IMG/VR virus record: IMGVR_UViG_3300024302_000039
Span: 1-28,904 of that record
Reading direction: 5' to 3' (one strand)
Origin: a virus
DNA length: 28,904 bases
How positions within the stretch are numbered: position 1 is the stretch's first letter; the number at the start of each line of letters is the position of its first letter. Below, one piece after another: positions 1-8,658 of this stretch. Under the pieces are notes generated by a model, which saw only the letters and a list, made by a program, of their open reading frames with translations, ran no database searches and was not told the DNA's origin. The position numbers and the translations under genes were made by a program.

Positions 1-1
1 A

Positions 2-604
2 GAAGGTACACTAACACTACAGGTAGGTACAACACCTGATGACTTGTTACTAACACCTACAGATGCAGGTATAGTTGCGGCTAATATGGATAATGTGGTT
101 CTAGCAGCACAAAGTGTTGCAACTATACAAACAGTAGCAGACAACATATTAGATGTTAATACAAACGCTACAAATATAGTAGCGATTCAAAATGCAAGTG
201 CAAACGCAGATACTGCAACAGCTAAAGCTCAAGAAGCTAGTGATAGTGCAAGTACGGCCTTAGAATTAAAAAATACAGTAGTAGAAAAAGAAGCATTAGT
301 TAATCCTCATTATGGTGCTATAGATAGCATTGCAGCTGTTGAGGTATTAGAGGATATGAATATCTTAGCTAATACTCAAACACTAGCTGACATTGAAGCG
401 GTAGCAGGTATTGCAGACCTTATTGAAGAAGGAGTTGGCTCTATTGGCAATACAACTTCTCAAGGTATGTTTCAACACAATAAAAGAATAGTATCAGACA
501 AGACAATTACAGAAGATTATAATGCTATCAGTGCAGGACCTGTAACTGTAGATGAAGGTGTAACTGTAACTGTACCTGAAGGTTCTACATGGGTAATTTG
601 TTAA
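2..604 (+). CDS. Tail fibre protein, C-terminal part (5' end outside window)
   Basis: The reading frame is open to the left edge, so the start lies upstream; the TTG at 44 is only an internal codon. What remains (about 200 residues) is Ala/Asn/Thr-rich with heptad-like stretches (VAANMDNVVLAAQSVATIQT, then ANADTATAKAQEASDSASTA), as in trimeric coiled-coil fibre shafts. The last 40 residues (DKTITEDYNAISAGPVTVDE, ending GSTWVIC) match the conserved C-terminal beta strand seen on many phage fibres (pattern AGPVTV..GVTVTV..GSTWVI). It probably forms a distal or connecting part of a host-recognition fibre. The stop codon overlaps the ATG of the downstream HNH gene (TAATG). The fold class is fairly sure; the exact position in the tail is inferred from the neighbouring tailspikes. 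Confidence 0.8.
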   Translation, partial: EGTLTLQVGTTPDDLLLTPTDAGIVAANMDNVVLAAQSVATIQTVADNILDVNTNATNIVAIQNASANADTATAKAQEASDSASTALELKNTVVEKEALVNPHYGAIDSIAAVEVLEDMNILANTQTLADIEAVAGIADLIEEGVGSIGNTTSQGMFQHNKRIVSDKTITEDYNAISAGPVTVDEGVTVTVPEGSTWVIC

Positions 605-1065
605 TGAGTAGTTTAACGCAGGATGTACTGACGGAGTTACTAGAATATAAAGATGGGGGATTATACTGGAAAGTTCGCCCTTATAAGAGTAGAGTAGAAG
701 TAGGAGATAGAGCAGGAAGTGACCATCATTCAGGATACAGAATAATGAGCATTGGAGGTAATCAGTATTCTGAACATAGAATTATATACCTACACCAGAC
801 AGGGAACATAGATGATACTCTACAGATAGACCACATAGATGACAATAAATCTAATAATAGAATTGAGAATCTACGCTTAGTAACTGCTCAGGTGAATTGC
901 AGAGATAGAGACAAACATGCGAAAGGGTATTCTTGGGACAAACACAACAAGACCTTTAATGCTAGAATCAAGAGGAACGGAAAGTTGAAGCATCTAGGTT
1001 GCTTTGAGACAGAAGAAGAAGCACGAGAGGCTTATGTTGATGCCTTAAAAGCTGAAGCAGTATAA
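604..1065 (+). CDS. HNH homing endonuclease with AP2-like DNA-binding domain
   Basis: A free-standing HNH endonuclease of about 153 residues. The HNH_3-type core reads HRIIYLHQTG, then IDHIDDNKSNNRIENLRLVT with the catalytic His and the Asn of the third motif. The C-terminal 45 residues (KGYSWDKHNKTFNARIKRNG, then LGCFETEEEAREAYVDA) are an AP2-type DNA-binding module, a common partner of phage HNH nucleases. A start at 604 is chosen because that ATG overlaps the stop of the fibre gene as TAATG, which suits translational coupling. An in-frame codon at 589 would add only five residues and has no better ribosome site. It sits between two tail genes and has no structural role. Expected activity is a sequence-specific cut that spreads the gene into related phages. 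Confidence 0.88.
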   Translation: MSSLTQDVLTELLEYKDGGLYWKVRPYKSRVEVGDRAGSDHHSGYRIMSIGGNQYSEHRIIYLHQTGNIDDTLQIDHIDDNKSNNRIENLRLVTAQVNCRDRDKHAKGYSWDKHNKTFNARIKRNGKLKHLGCFETEEEAREAYVDALKAEAV

Positions 1066-1080
1066 TGAGAAAGGAATAAT

Positions 1081-2997
1081 ATGAGTACAATTAAAGCAAA
1101 CCAAGTATTAAACTTGGATGGAGATAGGATTGGTTCTGTAGTAGTAGATAGTATTGCTAATATGAAGAACTTAAATCCTGAAATAGAAGCTAATGCTACA
1201 GTAGAGCTATTAGGCTACTATAGTAAAAGTGATGGTGGTGGAGGTACTTTCTATTGGGATAGTACTTCTATTGAAGATGATAATGGCGGTACTATTATTG
1301 AAGCTACTGGTGTAGTAGATGGTAGATGGATTAGAAAATATAGCGGAGCTGTTAATGTAAAATGGTTTGGTGCTAAAGGTGATGGTGTTACTGATGATAC
1401 TGCAGCTATACAGAAGGCGTTAGATTCTACATCTGAGGCAGTGTGGTTTTCTGATGGGGAGTACAGGATTACTGATACTGTATACGTTACCACATCTATA
1501 CACAGTGATGGTAGCTATAAAAGTGGGTATAGGGCACTTATAGTTATGGATAGTGCTGCCCCTAAAGCAATTTTGGCTGGGGATACAAATGATTCTGATG
1601 CTTTGCGTAACATCGAAGGGGTTTCTATCTCTGGTAAAGATGACCAAAGTAAAATACATACAGCTATATATGGTAAAGGGTATAGACTAAAATTAACTGA
1701 CATACGTATCAGGAACTGTGCGGTAGGTGTAGACATAGCAGGTGTATACATATGGAATACTAGGCTAGATATTTCAACTTGTATTATAGGATACTACCCA
1801 TCAACCTTACATAGAGATGCACCTGACGTAGGGTCTACGATGTTTTCTTTTGAAGAATGTATCTTCAACTATAACAGTACTGGGTTTTACCAAAAGCATA
1901 GATATGGAGGAGGAGGAGGCAACTCTGAAGACTTACTAAATGTAACATTTAAAGGGTGTGGCTTTGAACATAATACAACTGGGTTATGGGCGGAAAATAG
2001 AATATGGAACTTAACGGTACAGAACTCTTGGTTTGAAGCTAATAGTGAATATGGATTAAAAATTGAAGCTACATCCACAGATGTTACTGAGATTAACAAT
2101 AGACATGAGAGTAACTCCCCATATATGTTGAATAATAATTACTCAAAACTAGCTCATGGCTCTATAGACTCCTCTTCGTTTGGTGATTATCTACAAGTTA
2201 AAGGACCTATAAATAGTGATATACCTTCAACTATATCTTCTAATTATACAGATGCCTTACAAGGTATGGATATAGGAGCAATAATCAGATCAGGAAATGA
2301 AAACACCTTGTTAGCTATAGGCTATGGAGGATATAACGTGCTTGGTAAATCAGGCTTAGCATTTTTAAATGGTTATGGCGATTCAGGAGGTACTGGGCAT
2401 ACTATAGTATCTGATAGAAGTATTGAAGGTGGAGGTACAGCTGGTAGAGGTGCTCTAAGATTCTTTACTAACAGTAAAACCTCCACCTCAGAAGTGCTTA
2501 GATTAGGGTACAAAGGGCTTTACCCAGCTATAGATGCTAACTCTTCATTAGGGCGAGCTACAAATAGGTGGAGTGTAATCTTTTCTTCTACAGGCACTAT
2601 AAATACTTCTGATGATAGAGAGAAAACATATAGAGATATCACAGAAGGTGAAACTTTAGTAGCTAAAGAGCTTAAAGGTCTCATGAAGTCTTTTAGATTT
2701 AATGACGCTATAGCTTCTAAAGGTGATGAAGCAAGAATTCACTTCGGTACATCTGCTCAAACAGTTAAAGCTACATTTGAGAAGTATGGATTAGTAGCAG
2801 AAGATTATGCACTGCTTTGTTATGATGAATGGGAAGCTGAATATGAACAAGTTGTAGATACTGAAGCTATACTAGATGAAGAAGGTAATGTTATTACAGA
2901 AGCTACTTATAAAGATGGCGAGTTGATTAAAGAAGCTGGTAATAGATATGGTATTCGATATACAGAATTATTATGTTTTATAATAGGAGCAATATAA
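1081..2997 (+). CDS. Tailspike with pectate-lyase-like beta-helix and self-cleaving S74 chaperone
   Basis: A 638-residue tailspike. Residues 1-85 form an N-terminal anchor module. AVNVKWFGAKGDGVTDDTAA (from residue 90) is the entry motif of Pectate_lyase_3/GDSL-type beta-helix spikes, followed by a long Gly/Ser/Asn-rich beta-helix. From about residue 505 comes a Peptidase_S74 intramolecular chaperone: TSDDREKTYRD with the cleavage-site Ser510-Asp511, RIHFGTSAQTVKATFEKYGL, YALLCYDEWE and the terminal RYGIRYTELL. In characterised S74 spikes this domain drives trimer folding and then cuts itself off at the Ser, which would leave a mature spike of about 510 residues. AAAGGAATAAT precedes the ATG. 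The beta-helix probably binds or degrades a surface polysaccharide, but substrate and catalytic residues cannot be read from sequence. Confidence 0.9.
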   Translation: MSTIKANQVLNLDGDRIGSVVVDSIANMKNLNPEIEANATVELLGYYSKSDGGGGTFYWDSTSIEDDNGGTIIEATGVVDGRWIRKYSGAVNVKWFGAKGDGVTDDTAAIQKALDSTSEAVWFSDGEYRITDTVYVTTSIHSDGSYKSGYRALIVMDSAAPKAILAGDTNDSDALRNIEGVSISGKDDQSKIHTAIYGKGYRLKLTDIRIRNCAVGVDIAGVYIWNTRLDISTCIIGYYPSTLHRDAPDVGSTMFSFEECIFNYNSTGFYQKHRYGGGGGNSEDLLNVTFKGCGFEHNTTGLWAENRIWNLTVQNSWFEANSEYGLKIEATSTDVTEINNRHESNSPYMLNNNYSKLAHGSIDSSSFGDYLQVKGPINSDIPSTISSNYTDALQGMDIGAIIRSGNENTLLAIGYGGYNVLGKSGLAFLNGYGDSGGTGHTIVSDRSIEGGGTAGRGALRFFTNSKTSTSEVLRLGYKGLYPAIDANSSLGRATNRWSVIFSSTGTINTSDDREKTYRDITEGETLVAKELKGLMKSFRFNDAIASKGDEARIHFGTSAQTVKATFEKYGLVAEDYALLCYDEWEAEYEQVVDTEAILDEEGNVITEATYKDGELIKEAGNRYGIRYTELLCFIIGAI

Positions 2998-2998
2998 C

Positions 2999-4582
2999 AT
3001 GAGTGAATTAATAATAGATAAGATTACTACCAGAGATGGTAGTAATGTGGGTGCAGTAGTAGTATCAGATATAGACGAACTACTATTGTTAAATACGAAT
3101 AAAGAGATTAATACTACAGCTATTGTAAAAGATAGTAATAGAGGTGGTGTATTTAATTATGATGGTGCACAAAGTGGTGTTAATAATGGTGGTACTGTCT
3201 TTAATGGTTGGGTACGACAATATGATGGTGCAGTGAATGTTAAGTGGTTTGGAGCAGTTGGAGATGGTATTACAGATGACTATTCAGCACTAGTATCAGC
3301 CGTGGGTTCAGTTCCAGCAAGTACAGAAGCTAGTTTTATATTCCCAAATGGTACTTATTTAATATCTGAAACATTAGAGTTTGGAAACAGAGTTTTAGTG
3401 ATTGATGGAGGAAATTCAACCATTAAACTTACTAGTAATAGTAATGGATATGTATTAAAATTTACCAATTCTGCGATAGTTAGTAATTTAAGAGTGACTC
3501 AAACTGCTGGATTAACATCGGATGGTATTTTTATTGCTGGTATTCGCCATAGATTTGACAACATCCAATCATTCAATGCAAAATTTACAAAAGTATTCCA
3601 TTTGCAAAACTGTAAAGAGAGTCATTTTTCTAACATTAGAGTAGATGCAGATGCATCAGGTAAGACGGGTAGTGTGTTCTATATGGACTATTCTGTAAAC
3701 AATACAATTTCTGATTCAATGATAGGTTATTGTGAGCATGGTTTTGAGTTCTCAACAGCTACTGAACCTACTTACGGATATAAGAGTGAGGGCTTTACAG
3801 CAACTAATGTTGTTACAGTATATTGTGATAGAGCCTTTGAAGCACTGAGTGTAACATCACTAGGAATTGTAAATTGTGTATTAGATTTCAATGAAAGCTA
3901 TGGTGTTTTTTGTACTAACGGGGGACAGCTGTTCGTATCTGATAGTTGGATAGCTATGACTAATGGTTCTACGGGTGCTTGTATTGGTGGCCATGCTAAC
4001 TTTACAGACGTGAAAGTACATAATAACTCATTAATAGGTGGTGGCTCATCTACTACAGCAAGGGCAATTTCAGCAGGAGGTACATATACTAGTTTCGTAG
4101 GGAACTATATACAAAACTTAAATTTTGGTATAGTTAATGACTCTAGTAGTTACTCTGCGCTCAATAAGCAGACTACAGGTACTACTAATGCAGGAAATGC
4201 AAAAGGTTTAGATTTTAATAATGGGGAACTATCGTTTGATGTTGCTAAGGTATCAAAGATAGATAGTACTGGGAATACTTTTGATTTAGGTAAGGCTAAA
4301 CACTTTTCAAATAAGACGGTTGGTACTGGTTCTAACTTGGTTTATTCACAGCTAGGAGATGTACCTACTTTTGGGGAAGTGTATGTGTCAGAAGCAGGTA
4401 CAAACAATTACCTTATATTGAAGTTCTATAAGCAAGGAAGTGCTTATTCTCCAAGAGTTACTACGGTAGCTAATCTAAATCTTACTTTTGCAGCAAGTAA
4501 TGCTGGTGGAACTATAGCTATATCAGGATATACGGACATTGCTAATTGTACTTTTAGTACAGAATTTACAACTACAAGATAA
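2999..4582 (+). CDS. Second beta-helix tailspike (no S74 domain)
   Basis: A 527-residue spike starting one base after the stop of the previous spike. Its N terminus (DKITTRDGSNVGAVVVSDID) and AVNVKWFGAVGDGITDD (about residues 78-94) parallel the upstream protein (NLDGDRIGSVVVDSIA; AVNVKWFGAKGDGVTDD), so the two share an anchor plus the Pectate_lyase_3 entry motif. The central part is a Ser/Gly/Asn-rich right-handed beta-helix. The C terminus is unrelated to the first spike and has no S74 motif; it ends in a beta-rich segment (GDVPTFGEVYVSEAGTNNYL onward) that may be a receptor-binding or trimerisation cap. Together the two spikes suggest either two receptors or a branched spike assembly. The fold is confident; the substrate is unknown. 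Confidence 0.85.
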   Translation: MSELIIDKITTRDGSNVGAVVVSDIDELLLLNTNKEINTTAIVKDSNRGGVFNYDGAQSGVNNGGTVFNGWVRQYDGAVNVKWFGAVGDGITDDYSALVSAVGSVPASTEASFIFPNGTYLISETLEFGNRVLVIDGGNSTIKLTSNSNGYVLKFTNSAIVSNLRVTQTAGLTSDGIFIAGIRHRFDNIQSFNAKFTKVFHLQNCKESHFSNIRVDADASGKTGSVFYMDYSVNNTISDSMIGYCEHGFEFSTATEPTYGYKSEGFTATNVVTVYCDRAFEALSVTSLGIVNCVLDFNESYGVFCTNGGQLFVSDSWIAMTNGSTGACIGGHANFTDVKVHNNSLIGGGSSTTARAISAGGTYTSFVGNYIQNLNFGIVNDSSSYSALNKQTTGTTNAGNAKGLDFNNGELSFDVAKVSKIDSTGNTFDLGKAKHFSNKTVGTGSNLVYSQLGDVPTFGEVYVSEAGTNNYLILKFYKQGSAYSPRVTTVANLNLTFAASNAGGTIAISGYTDIANCTFSTEFTTTR

Positions 4583-4592
4583 GGATTATAAC

Positions 4593-4787
4593 ATGGAAAT
4601 AAACAATAGTGAAGAATTTACAACAGATGAACTGATAGCGATTGAACGCAACATAATCAATAAAGAAGCTAGGCAATATTTATCTTTAACTGATTGGTAT
4701 ATTGTTAGACAAACAGAAACGGGAATAGAAGTGTCAGTAGAAATATTAGATAAAAGAGCAGAAGCAAGAGCTTCAATAGATGAATAA
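4593..4787 (+). CDS. Small tail-assembly-like protein (Phage_tail_APC-type motif)
   Basis: A 64-residue protein. The ATG at 4593 is chosen over the upstream in-frame codon because it follows the spike stop and has AAGGATTATAAC ahead of it. The pattern ARQYLSLTDWYIVRQTETGI followed by ILDKRAEARASI resembles the R..LL..TDW.V.R..E.G......YR..LR motif at the end of tail-assembly chaperone-like proteins (Phage_tail_APC and similar). Such proteins are usually coded right after fibre or spike genes, as here. The assignment rests on a short motif and on position. Confidence 0.5.
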   Translation: MEINNSEEFTTDELIAIERNIINKEARQYLSLTDWYIVRQTETGIEVSVEILDKRAEARASIDE

Positions 4788-5034
4788 CTTAAACTCAATA
4801 CCAAAAGACAAACTACTCCATAGTTTCTATGGTTCTTGGATATACATACTATCTACACTAGTACTACCTACTACCTTTGCATTAGCATTGGTAATAGTTA
4901 TAGCTATAGGTAAAGAAGTATATGATAAAGTATCAGGTAAAGGTACCCCAGAATTAATGGATATAGTATATACTATTGGTTTACCAGTAGCTATAGTACT
5001 AATAGATAAATATAAAGGAATAATAAATGATTAA
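4780..5034 (+). CDS. Small integral membrane protein, YfiM/DUF2279-like; holin candidate
   Basis: An 84-residue protein with two hydrophobic stretches, roughly residues 17-44 (YGSWIYILSTLVLPTTFALA onward) and 61-78. The layout DKLLHSFYGSWI, then GKEVYDKVSGKGTPELMDIV and an ending hydrophobic helix, matches the DK..H...G......KE.yD...GKG...D pattern of DUF2279/YfiM-type membrane proteins. It overlaps the stop of the preceding gene and opens a run of small membrane or helical genes just before the endolysin, which makes a lysis role (holin or its partner) plausible. The family pattern is recognisable, but its biochemical function is not established. Confidence 0.6.
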   Translation: MNNLNSIPKDKLLHSFYGSWIYILSTLVLPTTFALALVIVIAIGKEVYDKVSGKGTPELMDIVYTIGLPVAIVLIDKYKGIIND

Positions 5035-5236
5035 TATAGCATTCGTACTATTAAAAGAGATACTACTGTCAATGGTAGCTAAGGTTGCATTTAAAGCAGT
5101 AGCAGAGAGGTTTGCTACAAGACTTGTAGTGTATGGATTAAAGAAACTAGAAGGGTATTCAACTAATGAAGTAACTTCTGGATTAGTAAAAGATATATTA
5201 GCTTCACTAGAAGGTAAAGGATTAAAGGCACTATAA
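5027..5236 (+). CDS. Small helical hypothetical protein in lysis cassette
   Basis: A 69-residue protein with no family I recognise. The first 22 residues (MINIAFVLLKEILLSMVAKV) are hydrophobic or amphipathic and could insert in a membrane; the rest is charged and helical (FATRLVVYGLKKLEGYSTNE). It overlaps the preceding membrane-protein gene by eight bases, with AAAGGA ahead of its ATG, and is followed two bases later by the holin candidate. The context suggests lysis or membrane function, but the sequence itself shows only amphipathic helices. Confidence 0.55.
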   Translation: MINIAFVLLKEILLSMVAKVAFKAVAERFATRLVVYGLKKLEGYSTNEVTSGLVKDILASLEGKGLKAL

Positions 5237-5237
5237 T

Positions 5238-5546
5238 ATGAATGGAGCACTAGAACAAAAAGTAGACAGTTTAGTAGAAGTAACTACTAAGCTTGTAGTA
5301 ATGCAAGAACAAACTACAAAGAATATAGACAAGTTAGCACTAGAGATAAAAGATACTATGTGTGAGTCACATGAATGTGATGCTGTTAAGAGAGAGATTG
5401 CTTACTTAAAAGACAAGACATCTAAACTTGAAGGTAAGATTGAAACTATAGAAGGTGTTCCTAGTGCCGTAGCAAAGAGAGCATTAATGACAGCAGTAGC
5501 TGCTACAGTTATGTATTTTATGTATACAATAGGAATTAGTAAATAA
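5238..5546 (+). CDS. Coiled-coil protein with C-terminal TM helix; holin candidate
   Basis: A 102-residue protein. Residues 1-75 are charged heptads (LEQKVDSLVEVTTKLVVMQE; then AYLKDKTSKLEGKIETIEGV) and residues 82-99 form a single hydrophobic helix (ALMTAVAATVMYFMYTIG) ending in a short SK tail. This topology, a cytoplasmic coiled coil with one C-terminal transmembrane segment, is that of XhlA-like and class III holin-associated proteins. It lies immediately before the M15 peptidase. Two Cys residues (CESHEC) interrupt the coil at about residue 41. The topology is clear, and the lysis function is inferred from position. Confidence 0.6.
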   Translation: MNGALEQKVDSLVEVTTKLVVMQEQTTKNIDKLALEIKDTMCESHECDAVKREIAYLKDKTSKLEGKIETIEGVPSAVAKRALMTAVAATVMYFMYTIGISK

Positions 5547-5578
5547 GTTATGATAGTTTATGGTGAAGGTGGTATTTA

Positions 5579-5998
5579 ATGTTTAAGTTTGGAACAGGAA
5601 GCATAAGAAATTTAAAAGATGTAACTCCAATAATGCAGGAGTTATGCGAAAGGGCTTTACGTGAATCGGATGTTGACTTTAGTATTATCTGTGGTTTCAG
5701 AAATAAGGAAGAACAGATGGAGCTATACAGCGAAGGACTATCTGAGCTAGATGGCACTATAAATATATCTGCTCACCAATTAGGATATGCTGTTGATATT
5801 CTTCCTTATGTTATAGACAATAATGGTTCTGTTTTGGACTGTTGGAATTACAATAATCCCAAGGTAAGAGTAGCATGGCTAGAAGTATACAGAGCATTTC
5901 TAAGAGAAGCTAGACTGATGTCCATTGACTTAGAACTTGGATTAACATACAATATAAATGAAGGATATGATTATCCACACATTGAGATAAAGGAATAA
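5579..5998 (+). CDS. Endolysin, M15-family (VanY/L-Ala-D-Glu type) peptidase
   Basis: A 139-residue zinc peptidase of the phage M15 endolysin type, which cuts the peptide part of peptidoglycan. The N terminus FKFGTGSIRNLKDVTP is the usual opening of this family. GFRNKEEQ (residues 39-46) matches the GyR..eeQ motif. Zinc ligands are expected to be His66 and Asp73 in SAHQLGYAVDI and His134 in YPHIEI, with Asp131 a likely general base. There is no signal peptide, so release would depend on a holin, and holin candidates lie directly upstream. GAAGGTGGT precedes the ATG. Length and motif order are typical of single-domain phage M15 lysins. Confidence 0.92.
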   Translation: MFKFGTGSIRNLKDVTPIMQELCERALRESDVDFSIICGFRNKEEQMELYSEGLSELDGTINISAHQLGYAVDILPYVIDNNGSVLDCWNYNNPKVRVAWLEVYRAFLREARLMSIDLELGLTYNINEGYDYPHIEIKE

Positions 5999-6000
5999 CA

Positions 6001-6825
6001 ATGGCTACATATACATGGAGTATCCCAGCAGGGAAAGAAATAATTGGATCTACTAAGATCATAGATACAGACAATCATATAGGTGATACTATAGATGACT
6101 TAGTTGATTTTGTAAATGGAGAAGGAAGTCACAACGGTCAAGGTTTATCTTATGACCTTGTTGATAGGGTAAGCTCTCAGACTATTAGTGGAGATAAGAC
6201 CTTTACTGGGGGATTAACAGGAACACTTACAGGTGATGTTGTTGGTAATATTACAGGAGATCTTACAGGTAATGCAGATACTGCAGCAGTTCTTGAGACT
6301 AGCAGGACTATTGCAGGTGCAAGTTTTAATGGTGGATCTGATGTAGATATTAGCTTTAATGACTTATTAGACAAACCAGATTTATTTATTTCTGGTATGG
6401 TTATGTTGTGGTCTGGTAATTCTACAAATGTTCCTTCTGGGTGGTTGTTGTGTGATGGTAACAATGGAACTCCTAACTTAGTTGGTAAATTTGTAAAAGG
6501 TTCTACATTAAGTGGGGGAACTGGTGGTTCTGAAACAACTTCTAGCAATGGAAGTCACAATCACACGACTGGAGACCATACATTAACTATCAATGAAATG
6601 CCAAGTCATAAGCATGAACAAAAACACGGATACTATCAAAACAATGACTACTATGATAATTCATCTGCATATGGAAACAATGGTACATGGAATGCTATTG
6701 AAGACGCAGAATCATATACTGGTGGAGGAGCATCACATAATCACGGCGATACTTCAGCCTCAGTAAGCCATACACATACAATAGAGCCAGTTCACTACGA
6801 GCTATGTTATATAATGAGGGGATAA
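6001..6825 (+). CDS. Phage tail-collar domain protein
   Basis: A 274-residue virion protein. Residues 1-130 contain fibre-like repeats (SQTISGDKTFTGGLTGTLTG, GDVVGNITGDLTGNADTA). From about residue 132 comes a collar domain: SGMVMLWSGNSTNVPSGWLL, CDGNNGTPNLVGKFVKGS, then the His-rich part INEMPSHKH, GGASHNHGDT and SVSHTHTIEPVHYELCYIMR. In known tails such domains form collars, fibre knobs or chaperoned fibre tips, and the paired HxH residues commonly bind metal ions in the trimer. It follows the endolysin by two bases and precedes the nozzle candidate by three, so it belongs to the same tail operon. Confidence 0.88.
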   Translation: MATYTWSIPAGKEIIGSTKIIDTDNHIGDTIDDLVDFVNGEGSHNGQGLSYDLVDRVSSQTISGDKTFTGGLTGTLTGDVVGNITGDLTGNADTAAVLETSRTIAGASFNGGSDVDISFNDLLDKPDLFISGMVMLWSGNSTNVPSGWLLCDGNNGTPNLVGKFVKGSTLSGGTGGSETTSSNGSHNHTTGDHTLTINEMPSHKHEQKHGYYQNNDYYDNSSAYGNNGTWNAIEDAESYTGGGASHNHGDTSASVSHTHTIEPVHYELCYIMRG

Positions 6826-6828
6826 TAA

Positions 6829-8493
6829 ATGTCTATTCAGCAATTACTAACATTTGAAGGGGGATTATCTACAAAGATAAGTCCTCATTTAATTGGAAGA
6901 AACGAAGGTATTAAATGTGAGAATGTAAACCTTGAAACAGGAACATTATTACCACTAACTCAATGCTATGAAGAAACAACTAAGACAGGTAAATACTGTC
7001 ATTACTTTAGCGGTAATATCATATCTAATACAGATGCTACAGATGAAAGATTCTATGTAGAATATGCAAATAGATTATATTGGTCTAATGCAGGATATGG
7101 TACTTATGGTCTTATGAGATATGATGGTACAGATGCAGGTATTGTTGCTGAAGCTCCTGCTTCTCCACAGAATATAACTGATATTACTATTGCAGAATGG
7201 AATGATACTGCTGATGACAATGGTCACTTAACTATGGGTGGTACTTACTATTATGCATTTACTTCTGTAGATTCTAATGGTACTGAATCAGCTCCTACAT
7301 ATCATCCAACATCTATTACTATTAATGTTTTAGCTAAAAGGTCAATTAAGATTAGTGTAGATTCTGATAATGTATTTGACAACATAATACCAACTGGTCA
7401 TACTGTGAACATATATAGGACAGGTGGAGATAATCCTACTTATAACCTTATTGCTTCAGGACTGAGTCCAGCAGAGACTATCTGTAGTGCAGGAGAGTCT
7501 TGCTATAGAGATAATACTGCTGACATTGATATAACACGAATAGAACTAACAACTATTGATAATACACCACCTCCTGCTTCATTAGATATGCTAATTGAAA
7601 GCTTAGGTACATTCTGGGGAGCATCAGGTAAGTATGTTTATTTCAGTAAGGTTGGTAGACCAGAATTCTGGGGATCATTAGACTTTGTTGCTTTAGATTC
7701 TGAATGTACTGGACTAGGTAAGTTTGGTAATAATATTTATGCATTTACTGTTCGTGGAGTATACCAAATAGAAGGATACAGTAGAGATACTGTTACTGTT
7801 ACTAAGCTTCCATTTAACCAAGGATGTGTACATAAAGATACTATTACTAACTTAGATGGTTATATGCTATGGGTATCAAAGAATGGTATATGTATGTATG
7901 ATGGATCTAGTATTAATGTTATCACTAAACAATCTATTGCTTGGAATACATTTGCTACTGTAGGTAACTTAACATATGAAGACTTTAATGCTGAAGAGAA
8001 ATGGACATCAGGTTTAGGATTTGAAATTACTTATTCTATCGGTTATAAAGATAGATACTATGGTGTATATTCTAATGGTTTATTTATTATTGACTTTGCT
8101 AATGGTTCAAATGTAACTACTATTGATATTCCAGATTCAAGATCATTGTTTATTAATTACGCTACAAATGTAGTTAATGTTGTTATTGAAGATGTCTCTA
8201 ACTTTAAGGTTAATACTTTAGAAGGAACAGATAATCCTATGACTGCAACATGGAAGACAGGAGAGATATCTGATGAAGGTTCAAATGTTGATAAACACTA
8301 TAGAGATGTAACAATAGATGGTACTCCTAATTCAATAGAGATATTTGTTGATGGTGAATCTAAAAAAGTATATACAAACAAGAATAGATTTAAATTACCT
8401 GCTGGATGCATAGGTAGCAATATACAGTTTGAGATAATCACTGATAGTGAGATTCGAGGACTTAAATATAATTACAGTCAACTAAAGGCATAA
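6829..8493 (+). CDS. Virion protein, probable tail nozzle / stabilisation protein
   Basis: A 554-residue beta-rich protein. The opening FEGGLSTKISPHLIGRNEGI and a central segment with PEFWGSLDFVALDSECTGLG, IYAFTVRGVYQIEGY, GCVHKDTITNLDGYMLWVSK and NGICMYDGSSINVI match the beta-propeller-like repeats of podovirus nozzle, stabilisation or tail-tube-B-like proteins, where P-E-W-G and wlS.dGi motifs recur. A fibronectin-like insertion (GGTYYYAFTSVDSNGTESAP) lies around residues 138-165. It would sit at the distal end of a short tail and gate DNA release. The structural class is fairly secure, but the precise tail position is inferred from the propeller motifs and the following ejection proteins. 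Confidence 0.7.
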   Translation: MSIQQLLTFEGGLSTKISPHLIGRNEGIKCENVNLETGTLLPLTQCYEETTKTGKYCHYFSGNIISNTDATDERFYVEYANRLYWSNAGYGTYGLMRYDGTDAGIVAEAPASPQNITDITIAEWNDTADDNGHLTMGGTYYYAFTSVDSNGTESAPTYHPTSITINVLAKRSIKISVDSDNVFDNIIPTGHTVNIYRTGGDNPTYNLIASGLSPAETICSAGESCYRDNTADIDITRIELTTIDNTPPPASLDMLIESLGTFWGASGKYVYFSKVGRPEFWGSLDFVALDSECTGLGKFGNNIYAFTVRGVYQIEGYSRDTVTVTKLPFNQGCVHKDTITNLDGYMLWVSKNGICMYDGSSINVITKQSIAWNTFATVGNLTYEDFNAEEKWTSGLGFEITYSIGYKDRYYGVYSNGLFIIDFANGSNVTTIDIPDSRSLFINYATNVVNVVIEDVSNFKVNTLEGTDNPMTATWKTGEISDEGSNVDKHYRDVTIDGTPNSIEIFVDGESKKVYTNKNRFKLPAGCIGSNIQFEIITDSEIRGLKYNYSQLKA

Positions 8494-8494
8494 T

Positions 8495-8656
8495 GTGAAA
8501 AGTAACCTAATCAAAGATAGAGCAACTAAAGATGCAGTAAGAGACCTTGAGAAGATAGCTGAGAGATTAAAGAAGATTCCTCAGTTACCTACAAATGCTA
8601 CTACTGAACAAATAGTTAAAGTTCTAAATAAAATAACAGATAGTATAAAGAGGTAA
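8495..8656 (+). CDS. Small helical protein of the tail/ejection operon (GTG start)
   Basis: A 53-residue ORF filling the gap between the nozzle candidate and the GNAT gene. It starts with GTG one base after the previous stop and ends two bases before the next ATG, exactly occupying the space. The protein is charged and helical: DRATKDAVRDLEKIAERLKK, then a PQLPTNATTEQI linker and a second short helix VVKVLNKITDSIKR-like (residues 41-53). Similar short proteins (dTxxAVRELExxLxxLxxxLP, then a helix) occur in the structural modules of many podoviruses. The upstream AACTAAAGGCATAAT provides AAAGG as ribosome site. Function is unknown; coding is supported by fit and codon use. Confidence 0.65.
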   Translation: MKSNLIKDRATKDAVRDLEKIAERLKKIPQLPTNATTEQIVKVLNKITDSIKR

Positions 8657-8658
8657 GA

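Noticed and set aside
44-604. A complete tail-fibre gene starting with TTG at 44
   Set aside because: The frame is open to the window edge and residues before 44 continue the same composition, so it is the 3' part of a longer gene.
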